Shown here: piece by piece, positions 1-11,911 of the stretch
How the letters are laid out: each line of letters opens with the position of its first letter
Position numbering within the stretch: the stretch's first letter is position 1
NCBI GenBank assembly: GCA_033063855.1
Contig: CP093831.1
Coordinates: forward strand, 12,214,001-12,278,000
Length of the DNA: 64,000 nucleotides
Direction of reading: 5' to 3'
Source: Smittia aterrima
Lineage: Eukaryota > Arthropoda > Insecta > Diptera > Chironomidae
Notes under the pieces: generated by a model
The model's database searches: none
What the model saw: only the letters and a program-made list of their open reading frames with translations
What the model was told of the DNA's origin: nothing
Translations under genes and position numbers: made by a program

Positions 1-880
1 ATTTTCCCTCAATCGTTGCATATCGGCATCGTTTGAATAAATATTTGACTCCCTCTGGAGGTGTCCATTGAAGCTTTCTCAATTCCTTTCCTGTATTTAC
101 AGCCCAGACTATCGCCAAACCGTCTTTCGAGACAGAAAGAACATTCTTGTTATCAGGACTAAAATCAATGTCGTCGATTTCTTTTTGATGAGCAGCAATA
201 TCGACTAGAGGTGTCATCCTTGGAAAATTCCAAACACGGATGTGTCCATCGAGGCCACCAGTTGCCATGAATCTTCCGTCGGGACTTATCCTCACGACCC
301 TTTGTAGAGGCTCATTTTGTGTGAAGTCAGTTTGAATTGAGTCAGCAGCCTTAATTTCAAAGTAAACCCGTTTCATCCTATTAATGTCATTGTTATCGCT
401 ATTCTCTTGTCCAACAGATTCAGTTCGATTGCGAGTGTTTCTTTGTCTCAATTCTGTTGTTGTTGATTCTCTACGATTGTTAGTCTCTTTTGGCGGTAAT
501 TGCCCAACTTTTGAATTAATAACAAACATCTGTGAATGACTTTCTTGCCCAACAACCAACAAAGACTTTCTGTCAACATTTCTTATTGACATGTTCATCA
601 CGACTTCAGATCCAGTTTCGTGTCTCTGAATTTCTTCCGCCACAAAATGCTGGCCATTGTGAAACAGTTCGTAGATCTCGAATCCATTGGCAACCCCTGT
701 CTTGGCTGACCCACCTCCTCCTGCTACTAATAAGTGCCTAGAAGATTAATATTTCATTAGAAAGTTGGAAGTTATTTAGTTTTCGAGGATTCACCTGCTC
801 GTGAGCATTTCTGCGGCGTACAAAGGAAAATTGACTTTGGCCAGAAGACAATCTGTCACCATGTTCTTATTTGACCCCAT
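1..880 (-). CDS. PREB: PREB/Sec12-like WD40 protein (Sar1 exchange factor), 5' part
   Basis: Two exons are visible: 795-880 with the ATG at 878-880, and 1-737, which runs off the window's left edge. The 57-bp intron is GT-AG and splits an Arg codon. The N-terminus contains FPLYAAEML, then HLLVAGGGGSAKTGVANGFE, the Gly-rich first blade typical of the PREB/Sec12 family. An Asn/Arg/Thr-rich linker and a clear WD unit (GGLDGHIRVWNFPRM) follow, then a second repeat. Family knowledge: Sec12 is an ER-membrane protein whose cytosolic propeller exchanges nucleotide on Sar1 to start COPII coat assembly. The C-terminal membrane anchor would lie outside the window. The gene is head to head with pygopus. 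Identification is strong; completeness cannot be judged. Confidence 0.88.
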
Positions 881-1775
881 GTTAACTATCGTTTCGTCGA
901 GTTTCTTTAATTTTTCCTATTCTGCTGATTTGTAAGAAGATTCTGGGGGCAAAACTACAAACTGGCTTCGTGGTGATCTTCAGCCTGCGGCCATCACAAT
1001 TAATTTTATAGAGAGAAATATTAGTTTATTGAATTAAGGTTGTTTTGCAATATCAAGCACTTCAAATAATTCGTTGATATTTTTCTTCATTACAACAAGA
1101 AAATTATTTTGGAGGCCTCAACAAAAAAATGTGTTTCAGGCCGAAGTGACAAAATCTAAATCGTAGTCGCGTTTCTTTTAAAATTAATGAAAAAAAGTTA
1201 AATCGTCTCGCTATTCTCAAAAGAAAACAAAAAATTGACTAAAGATAACGCCGTTAGTTAAACGAGTCGTGAGTGAGCAATTAAAAATATTTTGAGGCGA
1301 TCGAGAGAGCAAAGCATTTAAACAAATAACAAAAAATATAAACATTCGAAAAGAGAAGCGAATTTGTAAATATCCTTGCATTTCGGCGTGTTTCTTTGAT
1401 TCTGAAGGGGATAATGAGAAGGTAAGTTAGCGCAATAATAAAATATTAGTTGATATGAGCTTAAGTGATCTTGTGGAGAGGACAACAAAAATTATCTTGA
1501 TAACTTTGACCGCGTCCAGAACTCATTTGTTGAACATTTCATTTATTTCCATAGCCCTTCGCAATCATTCATGTGAAACGATGATTTAAAGATAACTAAC
1601 ATGAACTTTTAATTATTATTTTAGGTACAAATCACATCAAATGTCGGACTTGTGGAGTTTAAGATGAAATAGTGCAAGGATATGTGACCAGCTCCTGCCT
1701 TCTGATCTACTCGAATCATTATCACGAAGTGTTTTTAGTCAACGAAGCTAGAAGTAATCGAAAAAATTAGGCAAA
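881..1775 (+). other. Divergent promoter interval and spliced 5' leader of pygopus
   Basis: No coding exon is seen in this stretch. A donor (AG|GTAAGT) at 1421/1422 and an acceptor (TTTTAG) ending at 1624 define a likely 203-bp intron in the pygopus 5' leader, leaving about 150 bp of leader before the ATG. The remaining AT-rich sequence must hold the start sites of both PREB (-) and pygopus (+). No TATA box stands out. Confidence 0.5.
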
Positions 1776-3273
1776 ATGAATAATATGGGAATGGTGAGAC
1801 CAGATATGTATCGAGGAGGAGGGCCAGGAATGTGCCCGCCAGATTTTAAGCCTCCATCAGAAACGCAACCTCCAGCTCCAAGCAATCCGAAGAAGAGAAG
1901 AAAAACTGCAGCATCAGCAGCAAATAATGCCATTCAACCGACACCCCCTCCAACTCCAGCAGACCTACTTCCGCCTCCTTTGTCAGGCTACGGAGACACA
2001 ATCGTCGCATCGAATCCATTTGACGACTCACCTCCACAGAACTCAATGAGCATGTCGCACATGGCTCATATGGGAATGAATCCTCACCATCATCACATGA
2101 ACCCGCATCACATGGGACATCCCGGAGGTCATCCTGGTGGACCAGGAATGAGAGGAATGAACCCAATGATGATGAATCAAATGAATAATCCTGGAATGGT
2201 ACCTGGACCTCACATGGGAATGAATCACCACATGAACAATCGCGGCAATTTATCACCAATGACTCAAATGGGAGGACTATCACCTATGGGCAATATGAAT
2301 CCGAACCTCTCGCCTATGGGACTTCAACACGGTGGACTTTCGAATCACGGAATGAATCAGATAGGCCCTGGTCGACCAATGTCAAATTCTCCAATGCCAA
2401 TTGGTTCACCTATGGGAAATTCACTCAACTCTCCGCTGAATTCAGGTCCTAATATGAATAATGGTCCTCCAATGGGCCCGCCAATTCACAGTCCGTTAAA
2501 CAATGGCCCGATGCCAGGAAATCCTGGCAATAGAATGAACGGTGGTCCAATGAATCCTTCCCAGCAATCTCCACATCATCCACAAATGGGAAATTCAGGG
2601 CCAAACATGATGAACAACAATCTATCGTCAGTCAACAATAATTCACCAAACACATCTTTGCCTGGCGGTGTGTCTCAAAACAATAATTTACCTGGAAGCA
2701 ATAACGGCCCTAACGTGAATTCAATGCCTGTTAGCAGCAGTGGTGGACCAGTGATGAACAATAGCATAAACACATCAAACATGAATCAAAACAATCAAAT
2801 TCCACATCAAATGGGAGGCCCTATGATGAATATGAATATGATGTCAAATAATCCATCACAAATGAACATGGGACCGAATCAGAGTCCGAATCAAATGGGA
2901 ATGTACGGGGGTCCAAAGCCAATGCCTGTGAGTGCGGGCAAAGTGTATCCAGTTCACACGCCAATGGTATTTAATCCTCAAAATCCGAATGCACCGCCAA
3001 TCTATCCGTGTGGAATATGTCACAAAGAAGTACATGATAATGATCAAGGCCTCTTATGTGAGTCGGGATGCAATTTCTGGTTTCATCGGTAAGTGTTTCA
3101 ATCATCTTGTTAAAAAGTACTTCATGCTAATAATCGATTTTGCTCTTCACAGATCATGTACTGGCCTATCGGAGCTCGCATTTTCACTTATTCAGTCAGA
3201 AGTCTTTGCAGAATGGTGTTGCGACAAGTGTCTGGAATCGAAAAATATTCCTATGGTGAAGTTCAAACCATAG
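1776..3273 (+). CDS. pygo: Pygopus, nuclear Wnt/beta-catenin co-activator with PHD finger
   Basis: Exons 1776-3088 and 3153-3273 encode 477 residues. The 64-bp GT-AG intron splits an Arg codon inside the PHD finger. The N-terminal homology domain (about 35-90) has a basic nuclear signal (PKKRRK), PPPTP repeats and the conserved VASNPFDD, which includes the NPF motif. A long Met/Asn/Gly/Pro-rich low-complexity centre contains a His-rich patch (NPHHHHMNPHH). The PHD finger (about 411-470) opens with PCGICHKEV at Cys412/Cys415 and continues with a Cys, a His and closing Cys pairs (CCDKC). Family knowledge: Pygopus binds Legless/BCL9 through the PHD finger, reads methylated H3K4 and recruits transcription machinery to TCF targets. 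Start choice is secure because this is the first ATG and NHD spacing is normal. Confidence 0.96.
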
Positions 3274-4437
3274 AATTTAATGTTTTAGTGAGGGGAGTCA
3301 CTTTGTGATTGATGGCATGAGAAACAAAAAAATCAGAATCGAAAAAACTGAGTGAAAATTTCATGAAAATTTAAAGCAAAATTTTTAGTTCTAAGTGAAA
3401 AGTGAAGAAATGCCTTAAACATGTTGAAATTAAGAAGAAGAAAAATGCTAAGATATGAGTTGAATGCATCATTAATTAGTGATTAAGAATGATTTAGTGA
3501 ACTAGGATCATTGTCGAGCTAGTAGCGGCAACAGTTGAAGCTATTTTTTAGCTCCGGAGATTCTTTTAAATAAGTAAATTAAAATTTCGACTTCTTCTGT
3601 AGCTCTTGATTCGATTGCTAGACTTTCGTGAGTACGAAGACTAAATTTTCGCAAATATTTTAGTCCGGCTGCTGAAAACTTTTTTTGACTGTAAATGCGA
3701 TTTACAAATTATAATGAGGACATTTTGTCTTGCCGCAATTCGAGAGAAGTATTATGGAAGAAATTTTTTGTCCAGAACCAACACGCATGAGATTATTCAA
3801 ACAACTCATCCACGAAACGACGTAATACGAAGATTAAAAGGAATAAAACACGCTGATGAGTCACGAAGCAGTGCTTTTTACTTTGATTTCGCTTTTAAAG
3901 TCATTCATCACATTTGTTTACAATAATTTACTCTTGTTGCCATATTATTGTCCTTAAACTTTTAAAATCTAATTGATAAGCAGTGGAATTAATTTTCGTT
4001 TACTTTTCGGAAACTTTGTTTGTTCTGAGAGTACTAAAACTTTGTAAATATTCTCCACGAGGACTCAGAGAGGAAGTTCAAACACAATAAGCGGAATACA
4101 ACCTCGTTTGCGCACAAGTCGTTAAACGAGCAGTCTTCCGCAGTAAACTTTTGCTCATTGCAATGTATCGATAAGTTTTCGACGATAACTGTTAGCTAAT
4201 TTCATCCTTTTCCACATCATGCACACTCGACAAACTTTTTGATAAGCAAAAGCAGCAAAATTCGTTTCATTTGTGAAAAAAAAAGGATTTGTAAAATAAA
4301 GTTCTCGTTCTTCTGAATGAAATATTTTAATAAAAAATTTGAAAATAATTTCTCAATTTATATTTGCGACATGCAAACAGTTCAAAGACATTTTTATTGA
4401 TTTGCACAGAATTATTTAGAACACATTTTTTCAGTAG
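3274..4437. other. Converging 3' regions of pygopus (+) and the TTLL gene (-)
   Basis: AT-rich non-coding sequence. The first several hundred bases are probably pygopus 3' UTR. The minus-strand TTLL transcript probably ends near 4390, where the plus strand reads TTTATT (AATAAA on the minus strand). A 70-codon open frame at 3714-3926 has no recognisable composition or motif and was not accepted. Confidence 0.5.
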
Positions 4438-7400
4438 TTAAATTATTTTATCGGTAATTTGTTGAATGTTGTGACGTTTAATGACGTTTGTGACTTGGCG
4501 AGCGAGGTTCGCTTTCGTATTTCTTGCATGCGGCAAGGACGGAAGTTGTGAGCGAAAAGTTATCGGAACTTCATTGCAGTGAACCCAGTTGGAAGCTGAA
4601 TTCGCGCTTGGTTCCAATGGTAAACTGCTCGGAACCGTGGCAGTTGCTTCGCTCTGATTGTTTGATGCTTCAGGAGCAATCAAAGGATTCAAGTTCGTCG
4701 GCATGCTGATCGGATACTGATTCATTGCTGGTCCTTTTATCACTTTAGTTTTTGATTGTATACTACTCAGAATCGGAAGACTCGTAACTTCATTGTTACT
4801 GATAAGCTTTGAAAACAGTTCTTTGTACTTTCGCTTGTCAGATTCAGTCAAGAGTTGACTTCGATGAAAGTTGACGTAGATCTGTCAATGAGAATAAATA
4901 TTTCAGAGAAAGCTGGAAATAGAAATAAATATTCTTCTTACAGCTTGAAGAAGTCCACAGCTCTTCACAATGTAGTCACGTTGCGACATTGAAGTGCAGC
5001 GATCACGTTCATCATTCTCTCCAATTTCATCAGCCTTGAAGAAGTTCCGTTTGCTCTTTTTCGTTTTCTTCTTTTTTACGATATCGTCTTCTCCCGCAAT
5101 ATTTTTCCCGAAACGGAACTGCTTCAAGATATGTTGATTGTGTTTAAATTTCTCTTCAAGTTCGATTCGTTGCTGCTTCGCGCATTCTTCTCGACGTTTG
5201 CTGGCGGCAGTTTCTGAGTAAACCGAAAGCTGATTTTGCTGAACATGAAACTTTTGATAACGGTTTCTATCATTAGGACAAGGCATGATTCGACGAAAGC
5301 CTCCAAGGTGAGTGTCTTCCCATGCAATCTGCTGGGCCCACGCGTGATGTTTGTCAAGGTAAACATCCGATTGAGAATCATCATCGTCATCTTTATTCGT
5401 GTTGTTGTTGTTAGCATCCTTGTTGTCTTTGATTCGCTGTAATAATCTGTCTCTGATTCTTTTACGATCTTCCTCAATCACCTGTCAAAAGAAAAGTTGA
5501 CTCGAAACTGTCAATTCGAAAGAACTTTCAACTCTCACCTTTTTACGAATGTCCTGAGTAAGATTCAGTATCAAAAACGTGTCTCGTATCAAAGCTTCTT
5601 TCACCTCCTTGTCAACCTGTTCGCTCGTGTGAAAGCTCGGTGAATGATTGACCTCGAGAATGAAAGGTTTCATTTTCGAGTCAATGAGTATGTCCATACC
5701 GAGAAGCTCAAAACAAGCTTGAATCATGTCGTGAGAAGGAAAGCTTGCATTATAATTGTGTCGCAACATGGGCAGAGCACTGAGAACGGTTTTGATAATC
5801 ACATCATCGATGTTTGACCAAAGCTCCGCTACGTCATAACCTTCATTAGCGAGAATCCTGTTGAGGGTTGACAGCTTTCGTTTCGTTCCGACTTCGTCGT
5901 CTGTCGAGTACATTCGACTGTTCTTGTTGATAGAATAATTTGTTAAATGCATAAACATGTTGCTCGTATTATAATCCGAAGGCTCGCGGTATTTACTCGT
6001 GGCGAATCTGATAACAAAACATTTTATGCAAAAAGGTTGAATAAAATTAATTTCAACCTCACCTGGCCAGGCCTTCGTTGTAAACAAAAATTCTTAGTGG
6101 GTCAGTTGACGTTACTAAAGCGTAGACACGCAAATCAAATTTAAATCCATCAACGAGCAAAGGCTTGTTGAGATAAACTTGGCATATCATTCGCTCATTA
6201 ATTTTGACTTCTTTCAAGTTCTTCGTCAACCAAATTCCTCGTCCTTGTGAACCTTGATCGGGCTTGATGATGAAAGTTTTACTTTTATGTTGTCGACTAT
6301 ATTGAATCGCATCACCAAGACTTTAAATGAATCAATTAATAAAAGTGATTGACATTAATAAATCTTTTTTTCTTACTCAGCAGGGAAGCACCAAGTTTTC
6401 GGAAAAATATTGTAGTCGTTAGGGAAAAGTTTCAACATTCGATTAAGGTTTCGAGCAAGCAAATCCTTGCGACAAAGCTCAAACATTCCGGGAAAATGCT
6501 GGAAAATAATTTTGTTAAATATTTTTCAAAGGAAACCTTCGACGAGTCTCACATTAATTTTCTGAAATCGTCTCATTTCACGGCAAAAGTCCACAGCCAA
6601 AACGGAGTCAGTCCAACAAATGTTCCACAGATCCTGTTCATTCTTTCGATTCTGCATCGCATACTTGAGCTCGTAATTGAACTCAAACAACGACGACTTG
6701 TTCGGCATTTGATTGTTACGCATGATTTTGTAACCGAGCGACTTTGCGACTCTAACATAAACAAAATGATTCAATTTATCGAAGTGAAAACAATGAATGA
6801 AGCATACCTTGGGATGCAGTCGTACCGACAGTTGAGTAAACAAATCGAAACAGGTTGCCTACAAAAAATTCTTTTTTGTTATTTTCTAAATTGTTTTTTC
6901 TTGCGGTCGTCGATGGGGGGAAAGCAAAGCGTTTAAGAAAGCATGAAGTGATACGTCAAACTTTAACGAAATCATTTTGGTGCGCAAACACACACACACA
7001 AGCATTCAAAACAAAACATAAAAGGCTGTCGATCGGGTAAGGAATAGCGAGGAAAAAGGAAATCGATAGAGGAATAGCGCGATTACTGTCGTGTCATGTG
7101 TGATTTAGTTGAAAGGGTTTACTGATCATTCAAGGCGAACGAGTCTGGATGGCCTTCTTCGGTCTTTTTTGTGAAACATTAATTCAAAAAGTTTCCGTCG
7201 CAAAAATGACAAGTTCAAGCGGAATATGTTCAAGGAAGCAGACAGGAGATAGGAATTAATTTAAACGAAGCACGCAAGTAAAGCAAAAAAGTTAAAAGAC
7301 CAAAGCGTCAAAGCAGTTTCCGAGTGTCATACTTATTCTTCTTTTTTCTTCTCAAGTCCTGATGATGCCTGACATATTTGTATTTGATTTGTCTGGAATG

Positions 7401-7892
7401 GAAAAGAGTGAAAAGGGAAAGTTCGAACGATTTTTTTTATGGTTCAGCTAAATGTCAGGTCGTCGTGCCGTCGTCACCCTCTTTTTAAACGTTTTCATTT
7501 TTTTTTTGGAAAAGTCATCAGATCAATAAACACGAAAAATTGGCTCATTCAATCGCTCCAGTTTTTTTCCTCCTCCTCTCAACCGAAAAAAAAATATCGA
7601 AAGCTTACCTGGATGTTGGATTTTGCTTGAATTCGTTGCCACTTTCATTGATTCTACTTTCGCCTTCGCTAAGAACAGCAAAAGATTTTGTGATTCGAGA
7701 TAATCCAAGCTCTGGCTTATTGATGCTCCAACTGAAGTTGTCACTCATCGTGCTGTTGTTGTTATTCGTTTCGACGACAGACTCAACTGAGTCCGATATT
7801 TCCGATGAGATCTCACAGCTCTCCTTCACATTCATTTTAGACAAATTGCTTATCATTAACTTTTCCACAGTCAATTGATTATTGTATCTCAT
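4438..7892 (-). CDS. TTLL6: Tubulin polyglutamylase, TTLL6/TTLL13 type
   Basis: Eight exons in transcript order: 7892-7609, 6858-6808, 6751-6553, 6498-6377, 6320-6063, 6007-5539, 5481-4942, 4881-4438, giving 788 residues. The first intron is 750 bp; the others are 54-61 bp. The N-terminal 94 residues are acidic and Ser/Asn-rich. The TTL ligase domain spans about 95-461. It includes NCRYDCI, KINHFPGM (179 onward), an ATP-binding FIIKPDQGSQGRG with Lys238, MFMHLTNYSI (His325) and ILEVNHSPSF with the metal-binding pair Glu423/Asn425. A basic region with GGFRRIMP follows, which resembles the microtubule-binding segment of long polyglutamylases. Family knowledge: TTLL6 adds long glutamate side chains to tubulin, especially in axonemes. 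All catalytic residues that could be checked are present, so an active enzyme is inferred. The C-terminal tail is poorly conserved. Confidence 0.92.
6988..7000. repeat. (AC)n microsatellite in TTLL6 intron 1
   Basis: A short perfect AC dinucleotide run is visible within the first, 750-bp intron of the TTLL6 gene. Confidence 0.8.
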
Positions 7893-10640
7893 CGTAAATT
7901 ATTCTCGCATCAAACGATCGATTTTCTCAGCTGCGGAAACATGTCTGATACCCTTTTCTCCCTTTTCCTTATGTTTCCGATCAAAATAGAACAGCACAAA
8001 TCAATCAAACTCTTTCCCCTATTGCCTCACACGGCACAACGGAATTTTCACCAATAATCAACGGAACCGACTTGATGCACAGAAATTTGGTTTGAAACCG
8101 AAATTTTAAAATTGATAAAATCTTGAGACTGCTTGCTTTGATTTATTTCGTTTTTATGTGGCACAACAACTCAACCCAATCTCTTCATCAAAGTAGGTTG
8201 GCAAAGGAAAATCAATCACGAATTATTCATAACTTGCACAACCTTTTAATTCAAATGGAATTAACTGTCGTCGTCTTCATCATTCGCAACCCTCGGCTAA
8301 CACAAAAACATTTCAATTCACCATCGTTGCTTATGCATCGACGTAGCCTTGAATCCGTGATCTCAATTTCCTTTTGTTATTTCGTGCCACTCTTTCGCCA
8401 TCGAGGCTTTGCGACTTTCAACAGCAACCGACAAGCATTAACTGAAAGCTCCGTCTTCGAGTATTTTTTTTCCCCATTTCGCCAATGAAAATGAAGTTTT
8501 TTTTTCATGAAACAACAAATTCCATTCAACTCAACGAACAGACATAGAACTGGAATGGAAAGAACAGGGAGACGTCGGTGCTTCTATGACGGCACGGCTG
8601 AAAAACCTTTGCGAACTCGCTTCGCTTCCGACTTGTACGCGAAAAACTTTTAGGAAAAATTGTAATTTTTGTTGTTATAGTTTAACCCGAAAAGTTCTGA
8701 AATCAGTTTTTATTTTCGGGTATCACCAATTTAACTGGTAACTCTCGTTCAGGGAAATTAAAAATAGAGCTCGGTGGGCTTGAAATAGCTCAACAAACTT
8801 ATTTTTCTCGTTATCATTGGCAATTAATCGGTTTGAGATAGCTTTGTGGTTCGTGGAAATTAATTTATTTGATGTTTACATTCGGTTATGAAAATCCATT
8901 TCGGAAAAGCCTCAAAAACGAATCATCAACAAGTATTTGTACGTTGCCATATGAAAGCTCACACCAAGCAGTTTGCATGCGGAATTTCATTAGAAACAAG
9001 ACTCGTTCAACTCGAATGGAAAATCAAATCAAACAAACTGAAATGTTCGTCTGGCTTTTTCGCAATAAAGAAAACGATATCACGCTCGCAGTTTAATTCA
9101 TTAATCTCAACCACTTTTCGTTGCACAAGCAGACACGAAGGCATTGCGGCCGGGAAGGTCTTGTTTGTCGTCACTACAAACACGTTGCCATCTAACAACA
9201 CACGCGCTCTTGTCAGCGATGATTGAGCGTGTAAAATCATGAGCAAATGCATTTAGCGAATCTGTTTATGGCTCCAATATCCTTTTAGTCGTTAATTAAC
9301 TTACTTAACTTTACTGAACACAATAGCAAGACGATTCCTTGTTACGATTGAGCAGCACGCAGTGAATTAACAAGAAAATAATTTTAAAATCGTTATGGAA
9401 ACATCGAATCAACATGGCAAATGCCAAAGCATTAATTGCCGGCAATAAACCGCTTTGTTTCTCTCCAACACGATTACGAGGAACTTTGCATTTCGTCGAT
9501 GTAAATAATTAAAAAAGTTTTCATTAAAAAAAAAAAGCTCTGAGAAGTGTCAGGTGAATAAGCTGAAGTCGCTCGCGTATCAAGTGAACAGCTCGCGATT
9601 CGTGTAAGCATAAACTTTAAAGTCGACATGAAACATTGCAATTTTCTTTTTTTTTACTTCAAGGTAACGAAAGTTTGAACGACAATAAATAAATTTGAAG
9701 ACAGCAAAAAAAAATTCTTTTATCATCGGATGAAGCAATTTGTGGTGGATGAGCAATCGCGTTCTAGATCGATCTAAAATAATTTCCAAATCTCTAAATC
9801 AGTCGGGAAATTAAACGATTTATGATGCAAGTTGCTTTTTATTGAAGACGAACAGCTCCAAGTCACGGCTCGACAATAAACAAATTTAAGAAAACAATCA
9901 AACTGTCTAATAATTTATTATTTCGTCTAGAAGGATTTGCACTTCTCGCGGTTTATGATTGAAAATCATTTTAGAGATATTGAACTTTAACGAAAAGGTG
10001 AAAACACTTAGAGACATGCAACTATTTCTCAGAAGAACGAAAAGAGTCTAAGAGAAATATTGTTCACCAGACGTTCGTCAAACTCTGAACTTGCAATAAT
10101 TGCTCATTTGTTATCATTGAGATTGTGAATCATCACACCAAACGGAGTCGATTCAGCAAACAATTCATTGTGAGTCATAATCCGATTGCAATACAGTAAA
10201 GTCTCTCGAATCTTTTTGTGGAAATCGTTTGTCTACCTGCACTAGAGCTCAATGCTCTCTGGCTCTCTGCTCTCTCCAAATTCTATTGTTGAATCCAACT
10301 CGAAGCATCAGTCACTGTCCATAGTTTGTTCTACGACTTCAGTGTCATTTTGTTTGTTGCTAGATTCGTGTGGCCTTGTCGTTGCATTAAATGTTTTAAT
10401 TCTTTTGCAAAGTTCAGAACTTTTCAGCTCATTTGAAAAAAGATTTTCTTTCGCAAAGACCTAGACAATTTACTCTGTTTAGCTGATAAAATCATTGAGT
10501 TTAAGTAATCAAATCTTATCAACTAGTTTGAGAAAATGATAAGCTTTCATCTTTTTTTGCTTTCAGAAGTTGGTTGAGTAGTGAGACGAATAGTTAAGTG
10601 TCTGTTGAGTTAAAGTGGAAACTAAAGAGTTGTCGTTATC
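7893..10640. other. Gene-free spacer between TTLL6 (-) and the ZIP transporter (+)
   Basis: About 2.7 kb with no supported coding exon. Open frames here are short, lack recognisable motifs and start mostly at non-ATG codons. It must contain both divergent promoters. The ZIP 5' leader likely begins somewhere in the last few hundred bases; an initiator-like TCAGTC lies near 10310. No convincing repeat or RNA gene was seen. Confidence 0.4.
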
Positions 10641-11680
10641 ATGAATCCTGATCTTGCGAAGGTTGTGACGATCCTTGCACTCGGACTTGGATCGATGCTG
10701 TTTGGTTTATTGCCAGCTGCTCTAAGAGAATACAATTTGAGACGAAATCTTGTTCTCCAAACGATTTTGCTTTGTTTTGGCGCGGGGATCTTGCTAGCAA
10801 CTTCACTAGTTCACATTCTTCCGGAGGTAAAATTAAATGATCTAGCTTTGCTCTAACTAATCTCGCAACATTGGTGTAGGTTCGTGAAGACTTGGGTGGC
10901 GGATTTGCAGAGATTGTGTTCTGCATGGGTTTTCTATTAGTTTACTTTGCCGACGAGCTTCTTCATTTCTTTTGCGGCGAGGCCATTCAGCATCATCACT
11001 CACATTCAGGAGCATCGCTCAATGAGTCACAGCCAATCTTATCAACACATTCTCATAATCACGCATCTTATGGAACAAGCAGCAATGGTATCCCAACAGA
11101 ATCAACTTGCGAAGATCATCAGAACTTGCATGATGTTGAAGATGAACACATTAACGCCAGAATTTGCCACACAACTCACACTGAGCCATGTCGTCAAACT
11201 TTAGCTGGAATCATTGGAATGTTGACAGCTTTATCGATCCATTCGTTACTCGAAGGACTCGCTATTGGCATTCAAGATACGACAGCAAAAGTAATGATTC
11301 TCTTCACTGCTGTTATCTCGCACAAACTCGTCGTTGCTTTCTGTTTGGGAGTTGAGTTGACTGCGAGCCAAGGTTCAACAATGAAGCATCATTTTCTGGC
11401 AATATTTGTATTCTCATTTGGAAGTGTCATGGGAATCCTAATTGGAATGGGCCTTGTTGACTTGAGCAGTGTCTCAGACTCCATGCTCTTACCGATCTTG
11501 CAAGGAATCGCCGGTGGGACTTTGCTGTACGTGACACTTTGTGAAGTGTTACCACGAGAAAAAGCTCGTTGGCATCAAAACTCTAGCAAGAAATCCGCGG
11601 GTCTGACGCAGTTCTTCGCATTCTCAACAGGATTTTCTGTGATGACTCTGATGAATATTTATATCAAAGAAGAAGATTAA
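10641..11680 (+). CDS. SLC39A1: ZIP-family zinc transporter (SLC39A1-3 subfamily)
   Basis: Exons 10641-10826 and 10880-11680 (53-bp intron) encode 328 residues, the usual size for the ZIP1/2/3 group. Eight hydrophobic segments can be placed: three before and five after a cytoplasmic loop rich in His (QHHHSHSG, THSHNHAS). Helix IV carries the signature IHSLLEGLAIG with the His-Ser-Glu zinc site. Helix V has AVISHKLVVAF with the second conserved His. The SHKLVVAF and GVEL sequence around the site fits the ZIP I/II branch found in animals. Family knowledge: these proteins bring zinc into the cytosol across the plasma membrane. The C-terminus is short and extracellular. Start: the ATG follows a 5' leader and precedes helix I directly. 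Which fly paralogue is the true orthologue cannot be decided here. Confidence 0.93.
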
Positions 11681-11772
11681 ACTTAGAATATCACTTACAG
11701 CGACTTTGACGATCGTCGTTAGTAAAAGACGATCGTAAACTAATTTTAAATCTAAATTTTATTGGACAATTG

Positions 11773-11778
11773 AATAAA
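11773..11778 (+). promoter_or_regulatory. Poly(A) signal of the ZIP gene
   Basis: AATAAA occurs 93 bp past the stop codon of the zinc transporter, with an A-rich stretch after it. It lies before the converging end of the lectin gene. Confidence 0.6.
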
Positions 11779-11911
11779 AAAAAGATTAAAATAAAATGAT
11801 TTCTTCTTTCATTTTCGAGTCCTTTCGCTCATCGTCAAATGAAGTTTAAACTTTAAAGAGAAAGGCGAAGCAATAAATAAATTTAAATAAAATGTTTCAA
11901 CGACGAATAAA

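Noticed and set aside
1846..2283. 145-codon minus-strand frame
   Set aside because: Antisense shadow of the Met/Gly/Pro-rich part of pygopus, with skewed Ser/Cys composition.
6349..6936. 195-codon plus-strand open frame
   Set aside because: It is antisense to three TTLL6 exons and their introns and contains no domain pattern; the minus-strand reading is strongly supported.
8123..8488. 121-codon plus-strand frame upstream of the ZIP gene
   Set aside because: Starts at CTG, has no conserved motif and lies in AT-rich spacer.
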